A stretch of DNA of 64,000 nt from CAVQCJ01 sp963711005 (GTDB lineage: Bacteria > Actinomycetota > Actinomycetes > Prado026). Positions 11,630-21,614 of the stretch are shown piece by piece (the first letter of the stretch is position 1; the number at the start of each line of letters is the position of its first letter). The stretch is taken from assembly GCA_963711005.1 (NCBI GenBank), contig CAVQCJ010000002.1:992001-1056000 (forward strand). Reading direction: 5' to 3'. The position numbers and the translations under genes were made by a program. The notes beneath the pieces are model-generated. The model saw only the letters and a program-made list of their open reading frames with translations, ran no database searches and was not told where the DNA came from.

Positions 11630-11829
11630 GAGGCGAACGAGAACGCGTGCCGGACGACGGACCTCAGCAGGTCCGCGACCTCGCTGCTCGTCAACAGCTT
11701 CAGCAGCACCGCGGCGAAACCGCAGGCCGCGACGGTGCCGATCGCGTACTCCGCGGTCGACATGCCGTCCTCACCCGAACGCACGGCCGTGCGCCGAACC
11801 TGAGTCACCTGTTTGCTCTCGGGCTCCAT
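11626..11829 (-). CDS. DUF4244 Flp-type pilin
   Basis: A 67-residue protein with a short charged N-terminus, then GMSTAEYAIGTVAACGFAAVLL. Cleavage after the Gly would leave Glu at +5 and Tyr at +6 of the mature protein, the E5-Y6 signature of Flp pilins, followed by one hydrophobic helix. The ATG at 11829 has a GAGGAGGG site 4-5 nt upstream, a strong site fitting a structural subunit made in excess. A 153-nt gap separates it from tadC, and it overlaps tadE by GTGA. Confidence 0.88.
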   Translation of the reverse strand: MEPESKQVTQVRRTAVRSGEDGMSTAEYAIGTVAACGFAAVLLKLLTSSEVADLLRSVVRHAFSFAS

Positions 11830-11982
11830 GACCCTCCTCGTGCTCCGGCGGCCGGCCGTCGGTGGCGGTTGCCCCGCCAGACGTCGACGATGGGTCCGGG
11901 ACGCGTCCGCGGACCAGTCCCCCGGCCGTCGCTGTGGACCGGCCGGCCGGGTCGGACGGCTGTGGACGACGACGCCGAGGGG

Positions 11983-12621
11983 TCAGCCGCCGTTCAGTGC
12001 GGCGCCGGCGAGACCGACGACCGTCGGAACGACGCCCAACAGGACGAAGGCTGGCAGGAAGCACAGCCCGAGCGGGGCGACCGCACGCACGCCGGCGGTC
12101 CGGGCCGCCTCCGCCGCGGCCAGCCGCCGCCGCACCCGCAGCCCGGCAGCGACCCCGCGCAGGATCTCGACGGGCGGGGCACCCGACGTGTCTGCCCGGC
12201 CCAACGCGATCGACAGCGGCCGCAGCGCGGCATCCGAGCGCAGCGCTGCCCAGGCCTGCTCGGGCGGCGCTCCCAGCGACAGGGCGGCCGCGACCGGTTG
12301 CAGCCGGTCGGCGACCGCACCGGGAAGGGCCCGGCTCACCGCCGTCACTGCGTCGGGGACCGTCGCGCCGGCCGCGAGCCCGGCGGCGAGCAGGTCGACG
12401 TACAACGCAAGGTCGGACGCGTCGCCGGCCGTTGGCCGTCGCCGCCGGGCGGTCTGCCGTGCTTCCCGCCGCTTCGGCGGCGCGCCGCGGCCGGAGCGCT
12501 GCGAAACCAAGCCCTTGGCGGCAGCGAGCCGGTGCTCGGAGGACCTCGGGCCACCGCCGCCGACCCTCCACGCAAGCGCTGCGCATGCGGCGGCCAGCAC
12601 GAGCGCCAACACCCGTGACAC
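11983..12621 (-). CDS. Type II secretion F-family protein, TadC-like
   Basis: A 212-residue integral membrane protein of the pilus base. It has an N-terminal hydrophobic helix, a cytoplasmic region, then the GspF-type domain (LALYVDLLAAGLAAGATVPDAV and the helix pair ending FLPAFVLLGVVPTVVGLA). The GTG start at 12621 is 1 nt after the tadB stop. With TadB it should form the inner-membrane platform driven by the CpaF ATPase. Confidence 0.87.
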   Translation of the reverse strand: MSRVLALVLAAACAALAWRVGGGGPRSSEHRLAAAKGLVSQRSGRGAPPKRREARQTARRRRPTAGDASDLALYVDLLAAGLAAGATVPDAVTAVSRALPGAVADRLQPVAAALSLGAPPEQAWAALRSDAALRPLSIALGRADTSGAPPVEILRGVAAGLRVRRRLAAAEAARTAGVRAVAPLGLCFLPAFVLLGVVPTVVGLAGAALNGG

Positions 12622-12622
12622 G

Positions 12623-13357
12623 TCAACCCGCCCGCTCGGCCCGTTGCACGAGGGCGAGGGTCCAGCGCAGACCGGCGCCCTCCAGGACCAGTGCGCCGAC
12701 CAGGCAGGTCAGCCCGGCCGGTGTCGCGACGAGGACGTGCAGCGGGTCGGCCCCCAACGCGGTACCCAGGCCCAGGCCGAAGGCGGGCAGCATCGCCAGC
12801 AGCCGCGCCGATGCGCGCGGCCCGGCCAGCTCGGCGCGGACCGCCGAGCGGTGCTGCAGCCGGTCGCGCGCTGCGTCGGCGATCCGGCCGGCCACCGGCG
12901 CGAGCGGTGCGCCCTGGGCGAGCGCAAGGTCCCAGCCGGCCGCCAACCACTCCAGCTCGGGCCGGTCCGCATCGCCGACCTCGCGCAGGGCCGCGGGCCC
13001 GTCGGCGCCGAGGCGGACCAGCTCGACGACGCGGGTGAGCCGGGTCGCCAGCAGCGGGTCGGTGATGTCCGTCGCGCACCGTCTCAGGGCGGCCTCGGGA
13101 GCGGCACCGGCCCGCAGCTCGGCGGCGAACGACGCCAGCAGCTCGACCACCTGCTCCGATGTGTCCCATCTCCGGCCCGGCCACCGCGCCCGCGCGGCCT
13201 GCGCCACCGCGGCTGTGACACCGATGCCCCGGCGGCCCGGTGGATGCCGAAGAGCGGCCCTCTGCAGCCGTTGCAGCCGGCGGGCGCCGGCCGCGGCCGG
13301 GGCCAGCCGCAGCGCCACGGCGACGCAGCCGCCGACGACCTCGGCTGCCCCGGTCAC
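12623..13357 (-). CDS. Type II secretion F-family protein, TadB-like
   Basis: A 244-residue membrane platform protein: a helix at the N-terminus, a cytoplasmic helical GspF region (VVELLASFAAELRAGAAPEAAL) and two C-terminal helices (LLAMLPAFGLGLGTALGADP and LHVLVATPAGLTCLVGALVL). The GTG at 13357 overlaps the cpaF stop by GTGA. Longer in-frame extensions exist upstream but lie inside cpaF and lack coding character, so the overlap start is preferred. Confidence 0.87.
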   Translation of the reverse strand: MTGAAEVVGGCVAVALRLAPAAAGARRLQRLQRAALRHPPGRRGIGVTAAVAQAARARWPGRRWDTSEQVVELLASFAAELRAGAAPEAALRRCATDITDPLLATRLTRVVELVRLGADGPAALREVGDADRPELEWLAAGWDLALAQGAPLAPVAGRIADAARDRLQHRSAVRAELAGPRASARLLAMLPAFGLGLGTALGADPLHVLVATPAGLTCLVGALVLEGAGLRWTLALVQRAERAG

Positions 13358-14517
13358 CGGACCACGGACAGCAGCCCGTGGAGCTGCTCCGCGGCGGGTC
13401 CGGTCCGGGCTTCCCCGGGCTCGAACGCCATCGCGGTGACCAGGCGCACGAGCCCGTCCCCAGCGCGTTCGGGGACCGCCACCTCTGCGACCCTGCGCAC
13501 ACCGTCCGGGCCGCGGCACAGGTGCACGACCGCACCGACACCGGCGGCGAGCTGGGCGTGCGCCGCCGCCCGGCCCATGCCGGCGGACAGGGCGAGCGCC
13601 TCGACCCGCGCAGGGAGGTCGGCCGCGCTGTTCGCATGCACGGTGCCGAACCCGCCGCGGTGCCCCGTGTTCAGCGCGGCGAGCAGGTCCACGACCTCCG
13701 CGCCCCTGACCTCGCCGACCACGAGCCGGTCCGGCCGCATCCGCATCGCCTGGCGGACCAGGTCCGCCATCGTGACGGCCCCGGCCCCCTCCACGTTCGG
13801 CGGTCGGGCCTCGAGGAGCACCTGGTGCGGGTGGGCGGGGCGCAGCTCGCTGCTGTCCTCGACGACCACGACACGTTCATCGGCAGGGACGAGCGACAGC
13901 AGGGCCGCCAGCAGCGTCGTCTTGCCGGTGCCGGCGCCGCCGGTCACGAGGGTCGACACCCGGTTCAGCACCAGGCCGCGCAGCACCTGCGCGCCCTCGA
14001 GGTCCAGCGCACCCGACCGGACCAGGTCGTCCAGACACAGCCGGCGGCGCGACGGCACTCGCAGCGACAGGCACGTCCCACGGGTGCTGGTCGGCGCCAG
14101 GACGGCGTGCAGCCGCAGCCCGCCCGGGAGCCGTACGTCGGCATAGGGCGACGCGTCGTCGAGCCGCCGCCCCACGCACCCGACCAGGCGCTGCGCGAGC
14201 GCCCGTACAGCTGCGTCGTCGCGGAACCGTACGTCGGCGGGCTGCAGCCGACCCGCCCGCTCGACCCACACCTCGTCGGGTGCGTTCACCAGGATGTCGG
14301 TGACGTCGGGATCGCCGAGGAGCGGCTCGAGCACCCCGAGGCCGCCCAGCTCGGAGCCGAGTGCGGCCACCACGGCCAGCAGCGAACGGTCGCCCAGGAC
14401 GTGCCCCTCGGCCCGGACCGCGGCTGCCACCCCGGCCGGGGTCGCTGGTCCGCCACCGGGCCGGGACGCCAGCCTGGCCCGGACCCGGTCTACCAGCGCG
14501 GGCTCCGGGGCGATCAT
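13354..14517 (-). CDS. cpaF: Pilus assembly ATPase, CpaF/TadA family
   Basis: The secretion ATPase of the Tad pilus, 387 residues. Visible motifs are an N-terminal helical domain, VTDILVNAPDEVWVE, the P-loop GGAGTGKTT, the acidic VVVVEDSSELRP (Walker B-like Asp box), and VGEVRGAEVVDLLAALNTGHRGGFGTVHANS, which holds the second Walker B and His box. The ATG start overlaps the ssd stop by ATGA and the gene stops inside the tadB start, so the whole set is translationally coupled. Confidence 0.95.
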   Translation of the reverse strand: MIAPEPALVDRVRARLASRPGGGPATPAGVAAAVRAEGHVLGDRSLLAVVAALGSELGGLGVLEPLLGDPDVTDILVNAPDEVWVERAGRLQPADVRFRDDAAVRALAQRLVGCVGRRLDDASPYADVRLPGGLRLHAVLAPTSTRGTCLSLRVPSRRRLCLDDLVRSGALDLEGAQVLRGLVLNRVSTLVTGGAGTGKTTLLAALLSLVPADERVVVVEDSSELRPAHPHQVLLEARPPNVEGAGAVTMADLVRQAMRMRPDRLVVGEVRGAEVVDLLAALNTGHRGGFGTVHANSAADLPARVEALALSAGMGRAAAHAQLAAGVGAVVHLCRGPDGVRRVAEVAVPERAGDGLVRLVTAMAFEPGEARTGPAAEQLHGLLSVVR

Positions 14518-15635
14518 CGGGGCCCACCAGCAGCGTCACGGAGCAGGTCGCCGACCAGCCGACCGGCCAGGGCCGCCAGCGGGCCACGCCGCCCGCCGGG
14601 CGGCAGTCCGCGTTCAAGGGCCTGCGAGAGCCCGGGCTCGGCGCGGCAGTGGCCCGCCAGCGGCAGCCCGACCGCCTCGGCCACCACCTGGGCGTCCAGC
14701 CCGCCCGGTGCCGGCCCGCGCACCACCGCCTGCATCTGCGTGGTCATCGGTCGCACGAGCGTGGCGACCCGGATGGCGGCCGTGACCGCGCGGAGCTCGG
14801 CCGGCACGACCAGGAACACCCGGTCGGCGCGCTCCAGCGCGACCCGGGTGGGGGCGTCCGGGCGGCGAGGCAGGTCGACCACCACCAGCTCGGCCCCGCG
14901 GGCCGCCGACCGCAGCACGCAGTCCATCGCCTCCGGGTCGACCTCGAGCAGGTCGCCGCGGTCCCACGACAGCACCAGCAGAGACTCGATCGACGGCAGC
15001 GCGCCGGCGAGGTCGGACGGCGCGACGCGACCGCGCGCCCCCGCCAGGTCCGGCCAGCGGATCCCCGGAACGTCCTCGGCGCCGAGGACCAGGTCGAGGC
15101 CGCCGCCCAGCGGGTCGCCGTCGACGAGGACCGTCCGGAGCCCGTGCCTCAGCCCGGCCAAACCGAGGGCGGCAGCCAGCGAGCTGGCTCCCGCACCGCC
15201 CCGGCCGCCGACGACACCCACGACTACCGCCTCGGGCCCGGGTGCGGACGAGTCGGCGAGCAGCTCGACCAGCCAGGGCTCCGCATCCGGCAGGAACGCC
15301 ACCTCGGTGGCGCCGATCGCGACGGCGCGCTGCCAGACGCCGGCGTCGTCCATGTCCCTGGAGACAAGAGCCACCTCCGATCGGCGCGGCAGCCCGGCGG
15401 CCTCGACCGAGTCGGCGGCGTCGGCGCCCACCAGCACGACCGGGGCCGGAGCCCACGAAAGCCGCGCCGAAGCCGCATCGGGCGCCACCTCGACCTCGAC
15501 TCCGGCGGCCGCAGCCAGCCGGAGCAGGTCATCGAGAATCCGCTCGTCCGCGCAGACGACCAGCGGACGCGCTCCCCCGGCCGGGTCGGGACGACGGTCG
15601 CGAGACGAGGGGTCGTGCGGTCGCGGAGCGGGCAC
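14514..15635 (-). CDS. ssd: Ssd/CpaE-like MinD-family protein
   Basis: A 373-residue protein with a receiver-like N-terminal domain and a C-terminal MinD/ParA-like domain. The P-loop is degenerate (GGRGGAGASSLAAALG) with DGDPLGGGLDLVLG after it. In Tad loci the CpaE/TadZ protein positions the pilus machine; the mycobacterial homologue (Rv3660c) is called Ssd. The GTG at 15635 is chosen because GGAGG lies 6 nt upstream; a GTG at 15701 is possible. It is the first gene of the Tad operon and lies opposite the HAD phosphatase gene, with the 6C RNA between them. Confidence 0.85.
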   Translation of the reverse strand: MPAPRPHDPSSRDRRPDPAGGARPLVVCADERILDDLLRLAAAAGVEVEVAPDAASARLSWAPAPVVLVGADAADSVEAAGLPRRSEVALVSRDMDDAGVWQRAVAIGATEVAFLPDAEPWLVELLADSSAPGPEAVVVGVVGGRGGAGASSLAAALGLAGLRHGLRTVLVDGDPLGGGLDLVLGAEDVPGIRWPDLAGARGRVAPSDLAGALPSIESLLVLSWDRGDLLEVDPEAMDCVLRSAARGAELVVVDLPRRPDAPTRVALERADRVFLVVPAELRAVTAAIRVATLVRPMTTQMQAVVRGPAPGGLDAQVVAEAVGLPLAGHCRAEPGLSQALERGLPPGGRRGPLAALAGRLVGDLLRDAAGGPR

Positions 15636-15748
15636 CAGGGCCTCCAGCCGGGTCGGGGCCTCGAACCCAACCCCGCGGCAGTCCCGTCGCCGAGGGCACA
15701 CGCCTGGGCTGTGGACACAGGCGTGGGGGCTGACCGGCTGGGGACAGA

Positions 15749-15818
15749 GGACGGCCCCCGCCGGGGGGGCGAGCGGGGGCCGTCACGCGGGCCGGCACTG
15801 GGGGGAGGGCCGGGGACC
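15749..15818 (-). ncRNA. 6C small RNA
   Basis: On the minus strand two consecutive hairpins have C-only runs in their loops. The first has stem CCGGC/GCCGG (15809-15813 with 15792-15796) and a loop with six C at 15800-15805. The second has an 11-bp perfect stem (15773-15783 with 15751-15761) and a loop with seven C at 15763-15769. Two stem-loops with six or more C each define the actinobacterial 6C RNA. In M. tuberculosis this RNA (B11) lies between Rv3660c (ssd) and Rv3661 (HAD phosphatase), exactly the position here. The ends are approximate. The C-rich loops pair with G-rich mRNA leaders in mycobacteria. Confidence 0.85.
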
Positions 15819-15942
15819 GCGCATGCGTCGGCGCCGTCGCGCCGCACGTGCCCATCCGATACCCCTGACCACCTGTGTCGCAAACACCGCAAACACCTCA
15901 GGAGGGACAAGTCGTCCGCAATCACCCGAACGGCCGAATGCC

Positions 15943-15955
15943 TAGACTGGATGTC
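15943..15955 (+). promoter_or_regulatory. Leaderless-type -10 box for the HAD phosphatase gene
   Basis: TAGACT is followed by 7 nt and then the GTG at 15956. Its position decides between several possible upstream starts (15875, 15938), which lie at or before the box. Confidence 0.6.
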
Positions 15956-16777
15956 GTGGGCGCGAGCAGCGGGTCGACGGGCGCCGGCCGCACCAGCGCC
16001 GCGTTCTTCGACCTCGACAAGACGATCATCGCGAGGTCGAGCTCGCTGGCCTTCGGGAAGCCGTTCTACAAGGGCGGCCTGATCAACCGCAGCGCCGTGA
16101 TGCGCAGCGCCTACGCCCAGTTCGTCTACCTCGTGGGCGGCGCGGACCACGACCAGATGGAGCGCATGCGCGCCTACCTGCAGGAGCTCTGCGAGGGCTG
16201 GCCGGTCGACCAGGTCCGCTCGATCGTCGCCGAGACCGTCCACGACCTGATCGACCCGACGATCTACGCCGAGGCGGTCGAGCTCATCGCCGAGCACCAC
16301 CGTGCCGGCCGCGACGTCGTCATCGTCAGCACCTCGGGCACCGAGGTCGTCGAGCCCATCGGCGCCATCCTCGGCGCCGACCACGTCATCGCCACCCGGA
16401 TGGTCGTGGCCGACGGCCGGTACACCGGCGAGATCTCCTTCTACGCGTACGGTCCGTACAAGGCCGAGGCCGTGCGCGAGCTGGCCGGGCGCAACGGCTA
16501 CGACCTGGAGCAGTCCTTCGCCTACTCCGACTCGGCCACCGACCTGCCCATGCTCGAGGCGGTCGGGCACCCGTACGCCGTGAACCCGGACAAGACCCTG
16601 CGCGCGGAGGCGGCGCTGCGCGAGTGGCCGGTCCTGGACTTCGAGACACCGGTGGGCCTACGACGCCGTCCCACCGACCTGCCGCCCGGTCGGGTGGCGC
16701 TGGCGACGGTCGGCGCCGCGGCGGCGGCGGGCGTGGTCTGGTACGCCGGCCGGCGCCTGTCGCGCGGCGGCGCCTGA
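15956..16777 (+). CDS. HAD-IB family phosphatase
   Basis: A phosphoserine-phosphatase-like HAD hydrolase of 273 residues. Motif I is FFDLDKTII (Asp19, Asp21, Thr23), motif II the VIVSTSGT strand, motif III Lys in YGPYKAEA and motif IV SYAYSDSATDLPML-like (FAYSDSATDLPML). A C-terminal hydrophobic helix (VALATVGAAAAAGVVWYAG) suggests membrane attachment. It is the homologue of the gene that lies beside ssd in Mycobacterium and Streptomyces. Start 15956 rests on a TAGACT box 7 nt upstream. The substrate is not deducible. Confidence 0.88.
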   Translation: MGASSGSTGAGRTSAAFFDLDKTIIARSSSLAFGKPFYKGGLINRSAVMRSAYAQFVYLVGGADHDQMERMRAYLQELCEGWPVDQVRSIVAETVHDLIDPTIYAEAVELIAEHHRAGRDVVIVSTSGTEVVEPIGAILGADHVIATRMVVADGRYTGEISFYAYGPYKAEAVRELAGRNGYDLEQSFAYSDSATDLPMLEAVGHPYAVNPDKTLRAEAALREWPVLDFETPVGLRRRPTDLPPGRVALATVGAAAAAGVVWYAGRRLSRGGA

Positions 16778-17056
16778 GCCGACACGCCGGTCAGGGGTTA
16801 CGCCCGCCCCCGGCCGGGGTGTACGACAGGCACGAGGACTCACCGGACCCTCGCGACGAGCCATGGCACCGGGAGCCCGCTGGACCTTCTGGCCGGATCA
16901 CCCACGCGGCGGACCTGCCCACGTAACGGGCTGCTCGTACGGGTAGCGCACCCGGACGACGATGGTTGTGATGCACGCATGGTCACCGCGCCGGAAGGAG
17001 ACGACGGCGCCTCTTCACCGGGGCGCCGTTCGCCTGAGCGGGGTTACCGTGCCCCC
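16778..17056. other. Intergenic stretch, no feature recognised before the next promoter
   Basis: This 279-nt gap holds no supported gene. No tRNA, riboswitch or strong hairpin was recognised. Only the -10 box at its right end can be assigned. Confidence 0.5.
17045..17056 (+). promoter_or_regulatory. Leaderless-type -10 box for the membrane-anchored unknown
   Basis: TACCGT is followed by 6 nt and the ATG at 17057. Confidence 0.5.
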
Positions 17057-18100
17057 ATGGGGACGCCGGTGCCGTCCGGTCCGGAGGTTCTCGGCCACGG
17101 CCGCGAGCCGGAGCCGCCGTGGGTGCCACCGCGTCGCGGGGGCGGCCGGTCGCTGCGCGGAACCTGGATCGTGGTCATCGGCCTCGCCCTGCTGGTCGGA
17201 GGCGGCCTGTACGCCGGGCGCCCGCAGCTCGCGGGCGGCACCGCCGGGTCGGCGACGGCACACCGGTCGCAGACCCCGGTGCCGGACGCGACGGCGCTCG
17301 TCTCCGGCCTTGCCGAGGGTCACGACCTCGCGGCGCCGCCCGCGCCCGCGCTGAACTCGTTCATCGCCTCGGGCGGGCACGTGCTGCTCTTCGTCCAGAT
17401 CCGCAACGTCGGGACCGACCCCGTGCGGATCCTCGACGGTGTGGTCCCCCAGGACGGCGCCAGCCGCGACCTCACCGGCGGCGGTCTGGCCGCCGGGACC
17501 AGCAGCGGCGGCATGCTCGCCCCCGGGAACCAGACCGAGGTCTTCATCCGCCTGTCCGTGCGGTGCCCGCAGGCACTTGCCGGAGCGCCGGCGAAGGCGA
17601 TCCTCCTCGTCGCCGAGCAGGACGGCCGCCACCCGCGGCTGGAGCGGGTCCCGACGGACCAGCTCGGCGCGCTTTGGGACGAGGCACGGCACGCCGCCTG
17701 CCAGCCCGCCGACCTGCATCGGGACCTGACGGTCGGGGTGGTCCAGGGTTCGGTCCGGGCCGAGCTGGGCGATGGCGGGCACCTCACCGTGACCGCGGTC
17801 CTGTCCGTCCACGACTCGGCCGGCTTCGCGGCGGTGATCACCGGGCCGGCGGTGTCCGCGGGCGGCGGCGGGCGGCTGGTGGTGGACGGCGGCTCAACGC
17901 GTGCGGTACCGCTGCGCTGGGACGGGGGGCTGTGCTCAGCCGCCGCGCCACCGGTGCAGGCCGCCAAGGCTCCTGCGTACATGGTCGAGCTGCCGCGACT
18001 GGTCGGTCACGCGGCCGTCGACCTCGGCGCCGGCTTCGCCACCGCGTGGACCACGCAGATCCAGCAGGCCTGCCGGTCGACGCACCAGCCCCCTGGGTGA
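17057..18100 (+). CDS. Membrane-anchored protein with two beta-sandwich-like domains, unknown
   Basis: The protein has 347 residues and I do not recognise a named family. A proline-rich cytoplasmic N-terminus (about 1-35) precedes one membrane helix (WIVVIGLALLVGGGLYAG, about 37-55) and an extracytoplasmic part. That part seems to repeat one pattern twice: a first domain with VQIRNVGTDPVRIL, LAPGNQTEVFIRLSVRCP, and a second with LTVTAVLSVHDSAGFAAVI and a late Cys pair. This looks like two immunoglobulin-like sandwiches. The ATG at 17057 is favoured by a TACCGT box 6 nt upstream over an earlier in-frame start at 16979. It converges on the Fic-like gene across a strong terminator. Confidence 0.7.
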   Translation: MGTPVPSGPEVLGHGREPEPPWVPPRRGGGRSLRGTWIVVIGLALLVGGGLYAGRPQLAGGTAGSATAHRSQTPVPDATALVSGLAEGHDLAAPPAPALNSFIASGGHVLLFVQIRNVGTDPVRILDGVVPQDGASRDLTGGGLAAGTSSGGMLAPGNQTEVFIRLSVRCPQALAGAPAKAILLVAEQDGRHPRLERVPTDQLGALWDEARHAACQPADLHRDLTVGVVQGSVRAELGDGGHLTVTAVLSVHDSAGFAAVITGPAVSAGGGGRLVVDGGSTRAVPLRWDGGLCSAAAPPVQAAKAPAYMVELPRLVGHAAVDLGAGFATAWTTQIQQACRSTHQPPG

Positions 18101-18105
18101 GCCCC

Positions 18106-18155
18106 GTCGTTGCCTACGGATCGGGGCCTATGACCCCCGATCCGTAGGCAACGAC
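18106..18155. terminator. Bidirectional terminator with a perfect 21-bp stem
   Basis: Arms 18106-18126 and 18135-18155 are perfect inverted repeats of 21 bp around the 8-nt loop CCTATGAC. It lies between convergent genes ending at 18100 and 18162. No U-tract follows, as is common in actinobacteria. Confidence 0.85.
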
Positions 18156-18161
18156 ACGCGG

Positions 18162-18971
18162 CTAGGGGTGCGGGCGGGCGGCGACCTCGGCGGCGACGAC
18201 GCGTCCGACCCGGGCGCCCAGCGCCACCGCCTGGGCGCAGTGCGCCACCCACCCACCGACACCGTCGGGCGTCCCGGTGCGGTACCCCTCCAGGGCGGCG
18301 GCGTACGAGTCCGCGCCCAGCTCGAGGTGCCCCTCCTCGGGGACCACGGCGCCGGTGGGGTCGAGCCCGCGCCCGAGCAGCACCAGCCGGGCCGCTGCGC
18401 GAGCGACCACGCCGTCCGCGGTCCCGAACGGCGCGGTCGCGAGCAGCTCGCCGTGGACGACCGCGGCCGGGACGAGGGCCGGCGCCGACGTCGGCTCGGT
18501 CAGCGCGGCCATCAGCCCGGCCAGCCGCCCGGCCACGCCCGGGCGGTCCGCCGCCGGTCGGCCCAGCGACTCGCCCGCGGCGAGGTCGGCCGCAGCGAGG
18601 GTGTGCAGCCGCGCCAGCACCTGCAGCGGCGCACGCTGCCAGGTCGGCACCATCGCGGGCAGGTCCGCGTACACACGCAGGGCGCCGGCAGCCGTGCGCC
18701 CGGCCACGCCCCGGCCGAACGGCGGGACGAAACCGTCGAGGTCCCAGCCTCCGTCCCCGCCCGGCTCCAGCAGCGTCGACGCGCGGGCCGCGCGGCGCAT
18801 CGACTCGGCGGCGACCTCGCGGACCCGGCGGCGAAGACCGGGAGCGCGCAGGTCGCGCAGCAGGGCGTCGACGGCGCCTCGAGCCGCCTCGACCGCCTCG
18901 AACACCCCCGGCAGCGCGGCGACAGCCGCGAACGGGTCCGGGGCCGCTGCTTCGACGGGACGGCCGGTCAC
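18162..18971 (-). CDS. Fic-like protein with a degenerate active site
   Basis: The 269-residue protein is helical and follows the layout of Fic domains. An early helix has RASTLLEP (65-70), close to the Fic inhibitory motif S/T-x3-E-G/N. The later HGELLATAPFGTADGVVARAA (residues 173-193) aligns with the Fic core HPFxxGNGR, but the catalytic His is Ala180 and the GNGR is ADGV. The end (ALEGYRTGTPDGVGGWVAHC) also resembles Fic C-terminal helices. Enzymatic AMP transfer is therefore unlikely. Homologues beside acsA are often labelled oxidoreductase without support. The GTG start at 18971 follows GGAGGGCG. The Fic relation is an inference from motif order. Confidence 0.6.
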   Translation of the reverse strand: MTGRPVEAAAPDPFAAVAALPGVFEAVEAARGAVDALLRDLRAPGLRRRVREVAAESMRRAARASTLLEPGGDGGWDLDGFVPPFGRGVAGRTAAGALRVYADLPAMVPTWQRAPLQVLARLHTLAAADLAAGESLGRPAADRPGVAGRLAGLMAALTEPTSAPALVPAAVVHGELLATAPFGTADGVVARAAARLVLLGRGLDPTGAVVPEEGHLELGADSYAAALEGYRTGTPDGVGGWVAHCAQAVALGARVGRVVAAEVAARPHP

Positions 18972-19097
18972 CCTGCGCCCTCCGTCCTTGCGTGCGGAGG
19001 TGCGACGCTACCTGGACTTGTCGGCCGCCTTCGTGCCTGGCAAGTTGATCGGGCCATCCGTCCACGACGCGGGCGACCACGAGCGAGGAGCACCACG

Positions 19098-21059
<1,962 letters not shown>

Positions 21060-21114
21060 CGGTTGCGCCGAAGGTCGGGTCGGGCATGATCGGATCCCCA
21101 GTGAAGGAGGGCCC

Positions 21115-21582
21115 ATGAGCGTCGGCGGTCGCAGCAAGGACCAGTCGATCGGCGGCCTCGTGTCGACTGTCACGTCGAACGTCTCCTCGCTCGTGCGCCT
21201 GGAGCTCGAGCTGGCCAAGGCGGAGCTGTCCGAGTCGGCCAAGCAGGGGGCCGCGGGCTTCGCCCTGTTCCTCGTGGCCGGGGTCCTGGCCGGGCTCGCG
21301 GTACTGCTGGCCTCGTTCGCGGCGGTCTACGGCTTCGCACAGGTCATGCCGGTGTGGGCCGCGTTCCTCACCGTGGCCGGGATCTACCTGGTGATCGGCG
21401 TCGTCCTCGCGCTGATCGGCAAGAACCGGCTGAGCAAGGTGCGCGGTCCCGAGCGGGCGATCGCGCAGGCCGAGCTCACCAAGGAGGCGCTCGCCCGGCA
21501 GTCCGAGGCGCACGCGCAGGCGGAGGTCGACCGGATCGTCGCCGCCGGCGACGTCACCGCCGGTGAGCTGCCCGCGGGCTGA
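21115..21582 (+). CDS. Phage-holin-3_6-like (holin-X) membrane protein
   Basis: A 155-residue protein with an amphipathic N-terminal helix (LVRLELELAKAELSESAKQ), two membrane helices (about 47-67 and 74-97) and a charged helical tail rich in Ala and Glu. This is the actinobacterial holin-X/DUF1469-type family, a housekeeping membrane protein despite its name. The ATG has GAAGGAGG 6 nt upstream. It lies 55 nt after acsA and ends at a terminator shared with marP. Confidence 0.85.
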   Translation: MSVGGRSKDQSIGGLVSTVTSNVSSLVRLELELAKAELSESAKQGAAGFALFLVAGVLAGLAVLLASFAAVYGFAQVMPVWAAFLTVAGIYLVIGVVLALIGKNRLSKVRGPERAIAQAELTKEALARQSEAHAQAEVDRIVAAGDVTAGELPAG

Positions 21583-21587
21583 CCTTC

Positions 21588-21614
21588 GCGCCGGCGCCCG
21601 ACCGCCGCCGGCGC
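21588..21614. terminator. Shared terminator between holin-like gene and marP
   Basis: Perfect 9-bp arms GCGCCGGCG (21588-21596) and CGCCGGCGC (21606-21614) around a 9-nt loop. The right arm abuts the marP stop codon (TAG on the minus strand). Confidence 0.7.

Noticed and set aside
15875..15955. Earlier GTG start for the HAD phosphatase
   Set aside because: The extension shows no conservation pattern and the TAGACT box lies inside it, 7 nt before the GTG at 15956.
16778..17056. Riboswitch or other structured leader
   Set aside because: No conserved riboswitch core was recognised and the downstream gene appears leaderless.
17901..19097. Upstream extension of acsA
   Set aside because: It runs antisense through the Fic-like gene and the terminator, with shadow-type composition. 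A ribosome site fits the GTG at 19098.
21115..21582. Prophage lysis gene
   Set aside because: The holin-like protein belongs to a housekeeping actinobacterial family and no other phage gene is near.
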